Part shown: positions 9,256-17,973 of the stretch, piece by piece
How the letters are laid out: the number at the start of each line of letters is the position of its first letter
Position numbering within the stretch: position 1 is the stretch's first letter
Origin: Scalindua sp964344685
GTDB taxonomy: Bacteria; Planctomycetota; Brocadiia; Brocadiales; Scalinduaceae
DNA: 64,000 bases
Direction: 5' to 3'
NCBI GenBank assembly: GCA_964344685.1
Contig: CAYFOK010000006.1
Coordinates: 1-64,000 of the forward strand
The notes under the pieces: generated by a model
What the model saw: the letters and a program-made list of their open reading frames with translations, nothing else
Database searches by the model: none
What the model was told of the DNA's origin: nothing
Made by a program: the position numbers and the translations under genes

Positions 9256-10614
9256 CTATTTTTTCTTACTGAAAAGCGCCTGAACCCTTTCAATATCATC
9301 AGGCAGGGTGAACACAATAACGCTTTCACCGGGATTGATCGCTTCAATACCTTTCGGCAGAAGCATTGTATTGTTTCTTACAATTGCGCCAAGGATAGTT
9401 TTTTTAGGAAACCGAATTTTCTGAAGAGGCTTCTTTACTACTTCAGAACCCTCTTCAGCGATCAATTCAATCGCTTCCGCCTCGCTGTCTCCCAGCTTGG
9501 CAATCGACAGTATCTGGCCCCTCCGCACATGTTGAAGTATCGCGCTTGCGGTAACCAGCCTTGGATTTACAACCACATCAACATCAACTTGATTAATTAT
9601 ATGTACAAGTTCCGGTTCATTGGTAAGCACGATGGTCTTCTTTGCACCATTCTTTTTTGCCAGCAGAGATGCAAGCAGATTGGTCTGTTCATTCTCGGAT
9701 AGAGCAATAAATATATCTGTAAGCTCTACGGCCGCATCTTTAAGTACATCTATTTCAGTAGCATCACCGTGTAAAACTACCGCATTCCTTAAAGAAGCTG
9801 CAGCCATTACCGCCTTATCCTTTTCCGGTTCAATTATTGTTACGGCAATCGGACTGCTTTCAAGCCTTTCAGCAAGCAGCATACCAGTACGGCTCGCCTT
9901 ATATATAATTACCTTTTCTACCTCATCCGCCCTTCTGTTAACCATTGGCAGGAAATAAGGCAATCCAGTTTTGGATATAAGTACGAAAATATTATCATCC
10001 GGTAATATTGTGGTGCTATCAGATGGCGTAATTATCTCATCATCACGTTGGATATATACAATTAAAAATGAATCTGTATACTCAATGTCTTCCAGTTCTG
10101 AAAAATTCAAACCTACAAGAGGTGCATCCTTTGGGACATGAAAACCTCTTAAAATAACATCACCTATTGGAAAGTCAACGGCAAACGTTGCTCCCGGCGT
10201 CTCTAAAATCTTAAGAATAGATTCAACAATAATCTGTTCCGGGTTTATCATATGATCAACACAGAACCCATTATGTTTAACTATTGATTTATTACCGGTA
10301 AATTCACTGTTGCGAATTCTAGCTATCTTGATTTTGTTACCGTTACCATATTTATTAGCCAGGATGCAGGCGACAATATTGACCTCATCGCTGGTAGTTA
10401 CGGCCAATACCATCTGTGCTTCTTGCACACCGGCAGACTCTAACACACTGGGAGAGGTAGCATTTCCGGCAATTATTGAAACATCCAGTTTTTCAGAAGC
10501 TTTCCTGGTTAATTTGGGATTCGCATCAACTACTGATATATCGTGCCCTTCCGCCGATAGCTGCTTTGCAATACTGAATCCAACAGCACCTGCCCCAATT
10601 ATGAGAATTTTCAT
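9256..10614 (-). CDS. trkA: Trk system potassium uptake regulator TrkA
   Basis: A 452-residue cytoplasmic protein with two RCK_N-RCK_C units. The first Rossmann repeat has the nucleotide motif GAGAVGFSIAKQL followed by D34-type acidic residues (SVVDANPK). In the second repeat (from about residue 232) the glycine motif is degenerate (IYKASRTGMLLAERL), so only the first probably binds NAD(H) tightly. It forms the cytosolic gating ring for TrkH. AAGGG stands six bases before the ATG. With trkH downstream it forms an operon. Confidence 0.94.
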   Translation of the reverse strand: MKILIIGAGAVGFSIAKQLSAEGHDISVVDANPKLTRKASEKLDVSIIAGNATSPSVLESAGVQEAQMVLAVTTSDEVNIVACILANKYGNGNKIKIARIRNSEFTGNKSIVKHNGFCVDHMINPEQIIVESILKILETPGATFAVDFPIGDVILRGFHVPKDAPLVGLNFSELEDIEYTDSFLIVYIQRDDEIITPSDSTTILPDDNIFVLISKTGLPYFLPMVNRRADEVEKVIIYKASRTGMLLAERLESSPIAVTIIEPEKDKAVMAAASLRNAVVLHGDATEIDVLKDAAVELTDIFIALSENEQTNLLASLLAKKNGAKKTIVLTNEPELVHIINQVDVDVVVNPRLVTASAILQHVRRGQILSIAKLGDSEAEAIELIAEEGSEVVKKPLQKIRFPKKTILGAIVRNNTMLLPKGIEAINPGESVIVFTLPDDIERVQALFSKKK

Positions 10615-10741
10615 CTATAACCCTTTTTAAGTCAAGTTTTTGGGAAAAAATATTTATAGAAAAAACATGAAATAGCTTAATTGCACCGTTCCGTGTTTCT
10701 CAGGCTCTTGTAAAATTAATATATACTCAAAATACTCCGCC

Positions 10742-12811
10742 TTAAGGCGACATCACAGCAATACTTTTTTTCCTCAGAGTAAAAAACTTTGATTTCAATT
10801 CCGCCCCTCCCAGATGCGGGTTTTTTTTCTCGAAATCATCTACAAGCGTTCTAACTCTTTCAAAGGATCCTTCTTCAAAATACCAGCCAATAATTTCGTA
10901 TATCTCAGCCCACCACATACGATTATCTACTGATAAACTCTCTATCCACAATGATAAAACACTTAACAGTTTGTCATATTGTTTTGCTTCTTTCAGACAA
11001 TGTACCAGTTCAAATTTTATTTCCGTATCTTTATCAAAATGTACGACGAGCTCTTCATAGAGCGGTGTTGCCTTTTGACAATCATTACTTGAGAAATATA
11101 ATTTTGCCAACCTTTTTTTGCTCTGCCACAATGCATGTTCGTATTCAGGTAAACCTTCAAAATTATTAATTTGCTTCTCTAGCATTTCTTTAACTCTTTT
11201 ATAATCCTCTTCTGCATTAAAAGCATTAACTATACTTTCAAGTAATACAAAGGACTTACTCTCTATTGAAAGAAGCACATCGGCCGCCTTTTCTGCAACT
11301 CTATTATCGGTATCTTTAAGCAGCTTGATTAAAGGCTCTACAGCACTCTCATCACCTATTAAACCTAAGGCTGCGGCCGTAGATTCACGAACACGAGCAC
11401 TCTCATCGGACAGTAATGCAATCAAAGGTATAACCGCCTTTTTAGTTCCTGTTTTTCCCAGAGTATCTGCAGCATACCATCTAACCCTTTCATCCTCATC
11501 TTTTAATGAATTAATCAACGGATCAATCGCCCTTTTATCCTGAAACTTGCCAAGGGCAACTATTGCTGATTCCCTTATCTTGGGATCTTTATTAGCAAAC
11601 AAGTTGACTAATGGTTCTACAGCCTCATCTGCCTTAAGCTCACCAAGAGCTTCTGCGGCCGCGCATACTACACTGTTGGCAGGATCGCTTAAAGCAGACA
11701 GCAAATCAAATACTGCCTCCTTTTTGCCCAGTCTGCCCAGGGATCTTGCTGCGCTCTCCCTTACCCTGGTCTCTTTGTCCTGCAGAGCCAATATCAAATT
11801 TTTCAGTTCAGATACATCACCAATCTTTCCAAGAACATTTACTGCCAGAACACGTATCTCAGTATCATCATCTGAAATTAAATCAACAAACACTTTGACA
11901 ACTTCAGGTTCATTATGATTTGCCAGTTCCCCTGCAGCATAAATTCTTACTGCCTGGTATTCGCTTTCCAAAGCATCAATTAATGGCCTTATGTTGTCAC
12001 TATCTTTATTCGTCTTTAAGATCTGTATAGTCTTATCGACTATTTCATCCTTAAGAAGATTGTTTTCTTCTTTAAGCTTCTTAAACCCCCCTTCCAGCTT
12101 GTCAACAATGTCCTCTAACCACTGCTCCCTTGTTTTAACCTTATTTCTATCCCACCACTCTTGCCAGAAAGATTTTGCTCTGCCATTAGATTGTTTTGTA
12201 ATCTCCACCAATGCGTCATGAGCCGCAATTTGCAAATCGTTATTATCAGTTTCTAATATATTTATCAGCGGCTCTACCGCCTCACGTGAACGTGTCTTCG
12301 CTAAAGCGCCCGTAACAAGAATGCGGGATTCAATTGATTTTCCATCATCCAGGAGCACGTCTACCATCTCTTCTATCGCTTTTTTTGTCCTGATGTTTCC
12401 CAAAGCATCAGCGGAAGCAACTCTCATCTCTTCATTTTCACTAGCAAGCAGATCGATCATACAATCTAATGCCCTGCTGTCATCGCCGGCAAAACCGAAT
12501 GCTTTAATCAGAGAAATACGTACATCATCATTATCGGAATTTTCCAGGATTTCAATTAACGAATCATAAACCGTGGGCAGGTTAAGTCCCAATAATGAAA
12601 TGACTGCAGATGTGCGTATTGCGGAGTCATCTGAATATAAAAGCTTCATCCACTCATCAATCTTAATCCTCAGCTCAGGGGAAATATCCTGTGATCTTTT
12701 TTTGGACGAACTGACTTCTCTGGCATCAACAACTCTATATTCAGCTACTGTCAGACAACTACAAATTGATATACTTGCCAAAACAAGCATAAACAAATAG
12801 TTTTTTTTCAT
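10742..12811 (-). CDS. Exported HEAT-repeat protein with C-terminal TPR-like region
   Basis: A 689-residue protein with an N-terminal signal sequence (NYLFMLVLASISICSC); the Cys pair could serve as a lipobox, making it a lipoprotein. Residues about 55-215 and 260-520 are tandem HEAT/PBS-type repeats of about 31 residues (for example EAVEPLVNLFANKDPKIRESAIVALG; each unit has a conserved RxxAxxALG core). A charged linker separates the two arrays, and the C-terminus (about 530-670) resembles TPR helices. These are protein-interaction scaffolds; no catalytic domain is visible. Similar repeat proteins are numerous in planctomycetes, where their roles are unknown. It lies 127 bp upstream of trkA on the same strand but may be transcribed separately. 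Confidence 0.82.
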   Translation of the reverse strand: MKKNYLFMLVLASISICSCLTVAEYRVVDAREVSSSKKRSQDISPELRIKIDEWMKLLYSDDSAIRTSAVISLLGLNLPTVYDSLIEILENSDNDDVRISLIKAFGFAGDDSRALDCMIDLLASENEEMRVASADALGNIRTKKAIEEMVDVLLDDGKSIESRILVTGALAKTRSREAVEPLINILETDNNDLQIAAHDALVEITKQSNGRAKSFWQEWWDRNKVKTREQWLEDIVDKLEGGFKKLKEENNLLKDEIVDKTIQILKTNKDSDNIRPLIDALESEYQAVRIYAAGELANHNEPEVVKVFVDLISDDDTEIRVLAVNVLGKIGDVSELKNLILALQDKETRVRESAARSLGRLGKKEAVFDLLSALSDPANSVVCAAAEALGELKADEAVEPLVNLFANKDPKIRESAIVALGKFQDKRAIDPLINSLKDEDERVRWYAADTLGKTGTKKAVIPLIALLSDESARVRESTAAALGLIGDESAVEPLIKLLKDTDNRVAEKAADVLLSIESKSFVLLESIVNAFNAEEDYKRVKEMLEKQINNFEGLPEYEHALWQSKKRLAKLYFSSNDCQKATPLYEELVVHFDKDTEIKFELVHCLKEAKQYDKLLSVLSLWIESLSVDNRMWWAEIYEIIGWYFEEGSFERVRTLVDDFEKKNPHLGGAELKSKFFTLRKKSIAVMSP

Positions 12812-13143
12812 TCATTTATCTATCGTAGAGTACAACACTTACATGCGGTACACTGCGACATGAAAAGGTTGATACAACCTGAATTAGTAAATTAATTTCC
12901 TTTCAGCTGCAAAAAAATTTATACTATCAAAACTCCTTTTTAGCGTCAACATAAAAGAACCCCGAAAAGAATATCTTGAACATTTTTTTCAGGATTGTTA
13001 ATATGTTGAATCTAAGAGACTTATAATAATTTTCTCATTTCTTGTTTTACACGGCACAAAATCAAAAATCGAAATACCGGATAGGCCTGAAATAATAACA
13101 TTAAATCCTGAAAATCAGGGTACAATTACAAAATCAATAACAG
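12812..13143. promoter_or_regulatory. Divergent intergenic promoter region
   Basis: This 332-bp AT-rich gap separates the minus-strand HEAT gene from the plus-strand phosphoesterase gene, so it must carry both promoters. A TATAAT hexamer occurs at 13022-13027 on the plus strand, but no well-spaced -35 accompanies it. A small CCTGA/TCAGG dyad lies near 13107-13121. No coding signal was seen. Confidence 0.4.
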
Positions 13144-13803
13144 ATGAAAATAATATCCTTTGGTGACATTCATGAAGATCTCAACAATTTAACACCTTTG
13201 AAAAATGAGCTCGAAAATGCAGATCTTGTAATTGTTACCGGTGATTTGACTAACTATAATGGACGAAAAGAGGCAGAAAAAGTAATCGAAGGGATAATGA
13301 AGTACAATGAGAACGTGTTAGCCCAATTAGGAAATCTTGACCAGCCTGAGGTCAACGATTATTTAACGGAAAAAAGAATCAATCTTCACAGAAATGGTTT
13401 CATCAGGGAGGACATAGGAATATTTGGTGTAGGCGGTTCAAACCAGACACCTTTCAATACCCCTACCGAATTCAGCGAAGACGAGATTGAGACTTTTCTA
13501 CTGGAGGGCATTGATAAGGTTAAAGACACAAAATTTAAAATCATGGTACCGCATGTGCCGGCAAAAGAGACGAAGCTTGATATTATATCATCCGGCGTAC
13601 ATGTAGGGAGTCAGAGTGTTCGCGATTTTATTTTAAAATATAAACCGGATATTTCATTGAGTGGACACATTCACGAAGCGAGAGGAAGCGATACACTAGG
13701 AGACACCTTAGTCTTCAATGCCGGTATGTTTCGAGATGGTGGATATGTAATAATTACTAAACAGGAAGGAGAACTTTCAGCAGAATTAAAGGTGCTGTCT
13801 TAA
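13144..13803 (+). CDS. Calcineurin-like metallophosphoesterase
   Basis: A 219-residue cytosolic protein with the metallophosphatase signature in order: GDIHED (residues 7-12), GDLTNYNG, GNLDQ in place of the usual GNHD, PHVPA, and a final GHIHEARG. Four of these supply the metal ligands of the bimetal site, so activity is plausible; the Asn is present while the His of GNHD is Leu. The substrate is unknown. It ends four bases before the Memo-like gene and is almost certainly co-transcribed with it. Confidence 0.88.
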   Translation: MKIISFGDIHEDLNNLTPLKNELENADLVIVTGDLTNYNGRKEAEKVIEGIMKYNENVLAQLGNLDQPEVNDYLTEKRINLHRNGFIREDIGIFGVGGSNQTPFNTPTEFSEDEIETFLLEGIDKVKDTKFKIMVPHVPAKETKLDIISSGVHVGSQSVRDFILKYKPDISLSGHIHEARGSDTLGDTLVFNAGMFRDGGYVIITKQEGELSAELKVLS

Positions 13804-13807
13804 TAGT

Positions 13808-15028
13808 ATGGAATATCCAAAATTACGTTTAATAGACGCTTTTCCAATCGAAGTATCCGGGCAACAGACTGTATGCCTAAGAGATCCGTTTAATACCAGA
13901 AACTCTTTTATTCCCCGTGAAGTTTTCGACAATATTGTTTATTACTTTGACGGTAATCACTCCATAATGGACATACAGGAAATATATATACAGAGACATG
14001 GCAAAGGCGATATAAAGGAAATAATCCAACAGGTGATAGGGGAGTTGGATAATAACTTTCTTTTAGATAATAACCGTTCCAGAGAATTTATTAAAAAGCT
14101 GAAAGACGATTTCAGAAATTCAACCATACGTAAGGACGCGCATGCGGGTACTGCTTATGAAGCGGACAAAGATAAGCTAAAGGAGCAGTTAGATGGTTTC
14201 TTTACCTCCGCAGAAGGACCAGGCATGCCATCACAATCAAACCAAAAGAAAGGATTGAAGGGCGTAATAGCTCCACATATTGACTTGGGATGCGGTGGGC
14301 CATGTTTCGCCTGGGCCTACAAAGAGATTGCAGAGTCGTCAGATGCTGATCTCTTCATAATACTAGGCATTGCACACACGGGGACTAATAACCTCTTTGT
14401 CCTGACGGATAAAACCTTTGAAACTCCGTTTGGTAATGTGGAAACGGACAAAGACTTTATCAATATGTTACAGAAAAAAAGTAAGACTGATTATTTTGAA
14501 GACGAGTTTGTCCACAAAGATGAACATTCAATTGGATTCCAGGCAGTATTCCTTAAATACCTTTATCACCAGAAAAAGGATTTCAGTATAGTCCCGATAC
14601 TCTGTTCATCATTTGGCGAAGCTGACAAAAATGAAACTGGCTCTGCACATACTTATCAGTTTAATGAATTTGTCTCTTCGCTCAAGGAAACAATTAAGGA
14701 GAGCGACAGGAAAATCTGTATAATAGCGAGCGTAGACCTTGCACATGTCGGTACCCGGTTTGGTGATACTGAACTTCAGGACGATGAATATCTCGATAAA
14801 TTACGTACCGATGACACTGCTATGCTCAAATATATAGAAAGTCTGGATGCAGAAGGATTTAACAATTCTATTCAGAAAGACCACAACAGCAGAAAAATAT
14901 GCGGATATCCAGCCATAAATACACTGCTGAATGTCATTGATGCTTCAGAAAGCAAACTCCTTAAATATGCTCAATACCCGGATGATACCAACTCAACAGT
15001 GTCATTCGCCAGCATGTCATTCTATTAA
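13808..15028 (+). CDS. Memo-family protein with N-terminal PqqD-like domain
   Basis: A 406-residue protein. The C-terminal two thirds match the Memo family (AmmeMemoRadiSam system protein B): KGVIAPHIDLGCGG, GIAHTGTNN, a DEHSIGFQ segment and IIASVDLAHVG. These supply the His and Asp cluster of a dioxygenase-like metal site. Residues 1-100 form a separate winged-helix-like unit (VYYFDGNHSIMDIQEIYIQRHG..NNFLLDN) similar to PqqD-type peptide-binding modules. Neither an AMMECR1 nor the matching radical SAM gene lies nearby. It pairs with the metallophosphoesterase four bases upstream. The function is not established for this family in bacteria. Confidence 0.82.
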   Translation: MEYPKLRLIDAFPIEVSGQQTVCLRDPFNTRNSFIPREVFDNIVYYFDGNHSIMDIQEIYIQRHGKGDIKEIIQQVIGELDNNFLLDNNRSREFIKKLKDDFRNSTIRKDAHAGTAYEADKDKLKEQLDGFFTSAEGPGMPSQSNQKKGLKGVIAPHIDLGCGGPCFAWAYKEIAESSDADLFIILGIAHTGTNNLFVLTDKTFETPFGNVETDKDFINMLQKKSKTDYFEDEFVHKDEHSIGFQAVFLKYLYHQKKDFSIVPILCSSFGEADKNETGSAHTYQFNEFVSSLKETIKESDRKICIIASVDLAHVGTRFGDTELQDDEYLDKLRTDDTAMLKYIESLDAEGFNNSIQKDHNSRKICGYPAINTLLNVIDASESKLLKYAQYPDDTNSTVSFASMSFY

Positions 15029-15115
15029 ATATTCAACACACAAGCCACATCTAAAAAAGTGAAAGAAAGAAATTCAGTATGGCAATTTTGACAAAGCCTG
15101 CTTAGAGAGTTTAAT

Positions 15116-15307
15116 CTAAAAACTATATTTCAGAAAAAAATAACTTCTGTCATCATTATCAAACTGGCTAAAAAAGGTTTCCTGAACTCCTTCAATAAAA
15201 TCGATACCAAAGGTGAACTTTAGATTATCCGTTATGTCATAATGAATTTCCGGTTTTATGAAATAGCTCAGATGGCAGTCCATATTGAACGCAAGTTCTG
15301 ACTCCAG
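15116..15307 (-). pseudogene. C-terminal remnant of an outer-membrane beta-barrel protein
   Basis: The minus strand encodes about 63 residues that read as consecutive amphipathic strands: LSYFIKPEIHYDITDNLKFT, then GIDFIEGVQETFFSQFDNDD, ending with YFFLKYSF. A terminal aromatic Phe after alternating residues is the hallmark of outer-membrane barrel C-termini, and the EGxxETFFxQFxxND pattern resembles porin-like DUF1302-type proteins. An in-frame TAG lies directly upstream at about 15308 and the sequence beyond it is not barrel-like. This is therefore the last piece of a lost gene. The best explanation is deletion or insertion at about 15308. Confidence 0.6.
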
Positions 15308-15391
15308 CTAAAATAGTGCCAACAACATTATCAAGCGTAAGGCCCTGTAAAATAACCCCTTACATAACAGAGGTATATTTTGATGTGCCGA

Positions 15392-15435
15392 TTTGTTATA
15401 AGACCATAACAATAAAGTTATGGTTTTATAACAAA
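15392..15435. repeat. Long near-perfect inverted repeat (19-bp arms)
   Basis: The arms 15392-15410 and 15417-15435 are complementary over 19 bp with a single mismatch, around a six-base AATAAA loop. It lies in a gene-poor 700-bp stretch (15029-15732) just upstream of the barrel remnant. Neither arm is followed by a clear T-run, so a terminator is possible but not typical. It could also be the fold-back of a miniature mobile element. Apart from this and the barrel remnant I see nothing in the stretch. Confidence 0.7.
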
Positions 15436-15732
15436 AGTTACTGTTTAGCTTGAAAATCATCCGGCAATTGTGTAATATTTCAGAAATCCACTTGACACTG
15501 GCACTAATATCCCAAACATTTAAAATAAATTTCTGGCCAGACACTGAAAACTAAATCCAAATTTTCGGTTTCAGGATCCATTAATATAATATGTTTATAA
15601 GCTCTAGGCCTCCCTCCTAAACAAGCTGGTTAACACTGGTACGTTTTCAATACCTCAACGGTGCGCAATGGTGAGAAAGAATTGTTTCCGCAACAAGGAC
15701 TAAAAGCAAACCATTGAAGGAAAACAGAACAT

Positions 15733-16146
15733 ATGGAAAACATAAAAACATCAATCCACGGATTAAGAAATTTCCTATGCCTTACTGAAGCGTGTACTAA
15801 TCGATTGAAAAATGCGGATAAGATGAAATTGAATAAAAGATGGCTTTTTATGAAAAATGTTATCATCACTACAGGAAGAGATCGGCTAGTCAGGGAGATA
15901 GAGTTATATAATAAACCGGAAAATACATTAGAAAGAACACCCGGGAGAACATACAGCAATATCTGCAAACGACTCTCTGAGGCAGATGGATATTACAAGG
16001 TCATGTTTGATTTGCTTGATAGATCAAATGGCTATTCAGAAAAAAACAAAAATACAGCATTAGTCAATGGGGACAAGCTGGTAGAACGACTCAAAGAGAT
16101 AATAAATATTCTAGAGAAGGTAAAAATTGAATTACAGAAAAAATAG
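15733..16146 (+). CDS. Small helical protein of unknown function, partner of the sigma-54 regulator
   Basis: A 137-residue, Lys/Asn-rich, largely helical protein with no recognised domain; the C-terminus (VNGDKLVERLKEIINILEKVKIELQKK) looks like a coiled coil. AAGGA lies 11 bases upstream of the ATG. Its last 20 bases overlap the start of the NtrC-type regulator, indicating translational coupling and a shared function, perhaps as a signalling input. It could be an uncharacterised four-helix-type sensor or adaptor; I do not recognise it. Confidence 0.6.
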   Translation: MENIKTSIHGLRNFLCLTEACTNRLKNADKMKLNKRWLFMKNVIITTGRDRLVREIELYNKPENTLERTPGRTYSNICKRLSEADGYYKVMFDLLDRSNGYSEKNKNTALVNGDKLVERLKEIINILEKVKIELQKK

Positions 16147-17620
16147 AATTTTGCTCATTGATGACGAGCCGGGTTGGTGTAAATTGTTACAATCAGAACT
16201 TCAGGAACAAGGCCTTGAAGTTAAGTACGAAACAAATGCCAATAATGCTTTAAAGGTGATCAGTTCTTTTAAACCGAACGCGGTATTGCTTGATGTGCTA
16301 TTCGGCAATAGAAATAAAGGTAAAACCGTTTTCAGCCTTTTAAAAGAGAATTACCCCGGTATTGCCGTTATTATGCTCTCCAGTACAGTGGTAGATAACG
16401 ATTTCACGCTTGAAGACTATCCAGGGTGCTCCTTTGCTTATGCCAAAAGCCAGCTTATCGCCGGCATGGATATTGTTTATAAAAATTTTGCTGAACAGAT
16501 CAGGCATGCTATTAAAAATAAGGATTTAACCTCAAATTCTTTACAAAAGGAATTTGGCTTTGTTATTGGCAAGACGAATACTATGAAAAAAGCGTGTAAG
16601 GATATTCTAAATGCTGCTGCTACAAACGCAACAATATTGATTACGGGTGAAAGTGGTGTTGGAAAAGGGTTGATTGCAAGAGCAATTAAAGACAAAAGCG
16701 AAAGACGTGATAAACAATTTACTATGATAAGCTGTACCGATTTCCCTAAAGGGAACCTACTCATAAGTGAACTCTTCGGCTATGAAAAGGGTGCTTTTAC
16801 GGGAGCAGACGAAAGCTATAGGGGTTTATTTGAAGAAGCCTCAGGCGGGACAGTGTTTATTGACGAAATAGGCGATGCGTCACCGGAAGCACAAAGTCGG
16901 CTATTAAGGTTCTTACAAGAAAAGACAATACGGAGAATGAAAGGGAAGGTGGATATTAAGGCAGATGTCAGGGTTATTACGGCAACAAATAAAGACCTTA
17001 AAGAATTAATAGAAGCCGGCAGATTCAGGGAAGACCTGTTTTACCGTTTAAACCAGTATAAAATCCAAGTCCCATCTTTGAGAGAGAGGAAGAGTGATAT
17101 TCCTGAGTTGTTAGCATACTTTATCAGAAAATTCAATAAAGTAGACGGCAAGAACATTCTTGTTGAAACAAGAAAGGACGAAAAGGATTGTTTACGATCA
17201 GATGTATTGGATTTCTTAAGAAACTATGATTGGCCAGGAAACATAAGAGAGTTCGAAAATAGGGTACGCCAAGCCATGATTAACGCCGGCGATTCTAACA
17301 TTCTGCTGACTAACTATTTTGATATTGAAGTTAAGGGGAAAACACGTAAGAATCTATTTGATCTTGACGAACTGACAGATGAAATTTTTCAGAAAAAGTG
17401 GCAAGGCAGAGATAAATGGGCTAAGTTTATTAAAACGTATACTGCTAACGGTGGACGCAGAGAGATACTACAGAAATGTGCCAACAGGTTAAAGAACGAC
17501 AAGCAAGTTGGAAAAATCAGATATCATGATCTGGCAGAATTATTTGGAATCTCAGAAAACAATATGAGGCAGCAGTTTCATGTGCTCGGCATAAATTGGA
17601 AGGATCCAAAGAACTCATAG
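16127..17620 (+). CDS. NtrC-family sigma-54-dependent response regulator
   Basis: A 497-residue regulator. The receiver domain covers 1-125 (IDDEPGW; phospho-acceptor D in AVLLDVLFG). A sigma-54 AAA+ domain covers about 145-380, with Walker A GESGVGKG, the sigma-54 contact loop GAFTGAD, Walker B GGTVFIDEIGD, and NYDWPGNIRE. The C-terminus (about 405-497) is not a standard Fis-type helix-turn-helix; it ends with HDLAELFGISENNMRQQF, which still reads as a helix-turn-helix. It probably activates RpoN promoters in response to a kinase not encoded nearby. The TTG start overlaps the upstream gene and is preceded by GAGAAGG; an ATG start giving an intact receiver domain is not available. Confidence 0.9.
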   Translation: MNYRKNRILLIDDEPGWCKLLQSELQEQGLEVKYETNANNALKVISSFKPNAVLLDVLFGNRNKGKTVFSLLKENYPGIAVIMLSSTVVDNDFTLEDYPGCSFAYAKSQLIAGMDIVYKNFAEQIRHAIKNKDLTSNSLQKEFGFVIGKTNTMKKACKDILNAAATNATILITGESGVGKGLIARAIKDKSERRDKQFTMISCTDFPKGNLLISELFGYEKGAFTGADESYRGLFEEASGGTVFIDEIGDASPEAQSRLLRFLQEKTIRRMKGKVDIKADVRVITATNKDLKELIEAGRFREDLFYRLNQYKIQVPSLRERKSDIPELLAYFIRKFNKVDGKNILVETRKDEKDCLRSDVLDFLRNYDWPGNIREFENRVRQAMINAGDSNILLTNYFDIEVKGKTRKNLFDLDELTDEIFQKKWQGRDKWAKFIKTYTANGGRREILQKCANRLKNDKQVGKIRYHDLAELFGISENNMRQQFHVLGINWKDPKNS

Positions 17621-17912
17621 AAAAAGTGTTCTTTCAAAAGGTCACAAATCGACAGGCTGTCCGGTAAAAGTCTCCGGCGCCTTCCAAGCACTCCCCTGGT
17701 TCTTGCAATTTATATTCAATATGATTTTGAAACATAACTCTGGATCTTTAATAATCTCCTAGGGTTGATCACAGGGTTTATAATCAATAGTGCCATCACC
17801 AGGTAAAATATCTATACTTTTTCCTCTCATTTCTTTATCAATCCATACATTCATAATATTTTTTTCTATAAAACTTCAGGTTTCAATTTGGTACTTAACA
17901 AACAAATTGTGC
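17621..17912. other. Intergenic stretch
   Basis: Together with the dyad that follows, about 350 bp separate the sigma-54 regulator from the DUF362 gene. A 31-codon minus-strand reading (17759-17854, MNVWIDKEMRGKSIDILPG) has no support from a ribosome-binding site and is probably a chance frame or a remnant. No terminator hairpin was identified. Confidence 0.35.
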
Positions 17913-17949
17913 AGTGTTATAATTTTTAAGCTATTATAAATTTAACACT
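17913..17949 (+). promoter_or_regulatory. Imperfect dyad upstream of the DUF362-cob operon
   Basis: AGTGTTA and TAACACT form perfect outer arms, and inner TATAAT/ATTATA segments extend the symmetry across 37 bases. It ends 24 bases before the start codon at 17974. It contains a TATAAT that could be a -10 element, so it may be an operator overlapping the promoter or a leader hairpin. No cobalamin riboswitch core was recognised here. Confidence 0.45.
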
Positions 17950-17973
17950 AAGTATCTTTCTATAGAATTTAAA

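Noticed and set aside
15308..15544. 78-codon minus-strand reading
   Set aside because: It contains the arms of a long inverted repeat and is not barrel-like, although it is in frame with the barrel remnant; treated as non-coding.
17759..17854. 31-codon minus-strand reading
   Set aside because: Too short, no ribosome-binding site, no known family.
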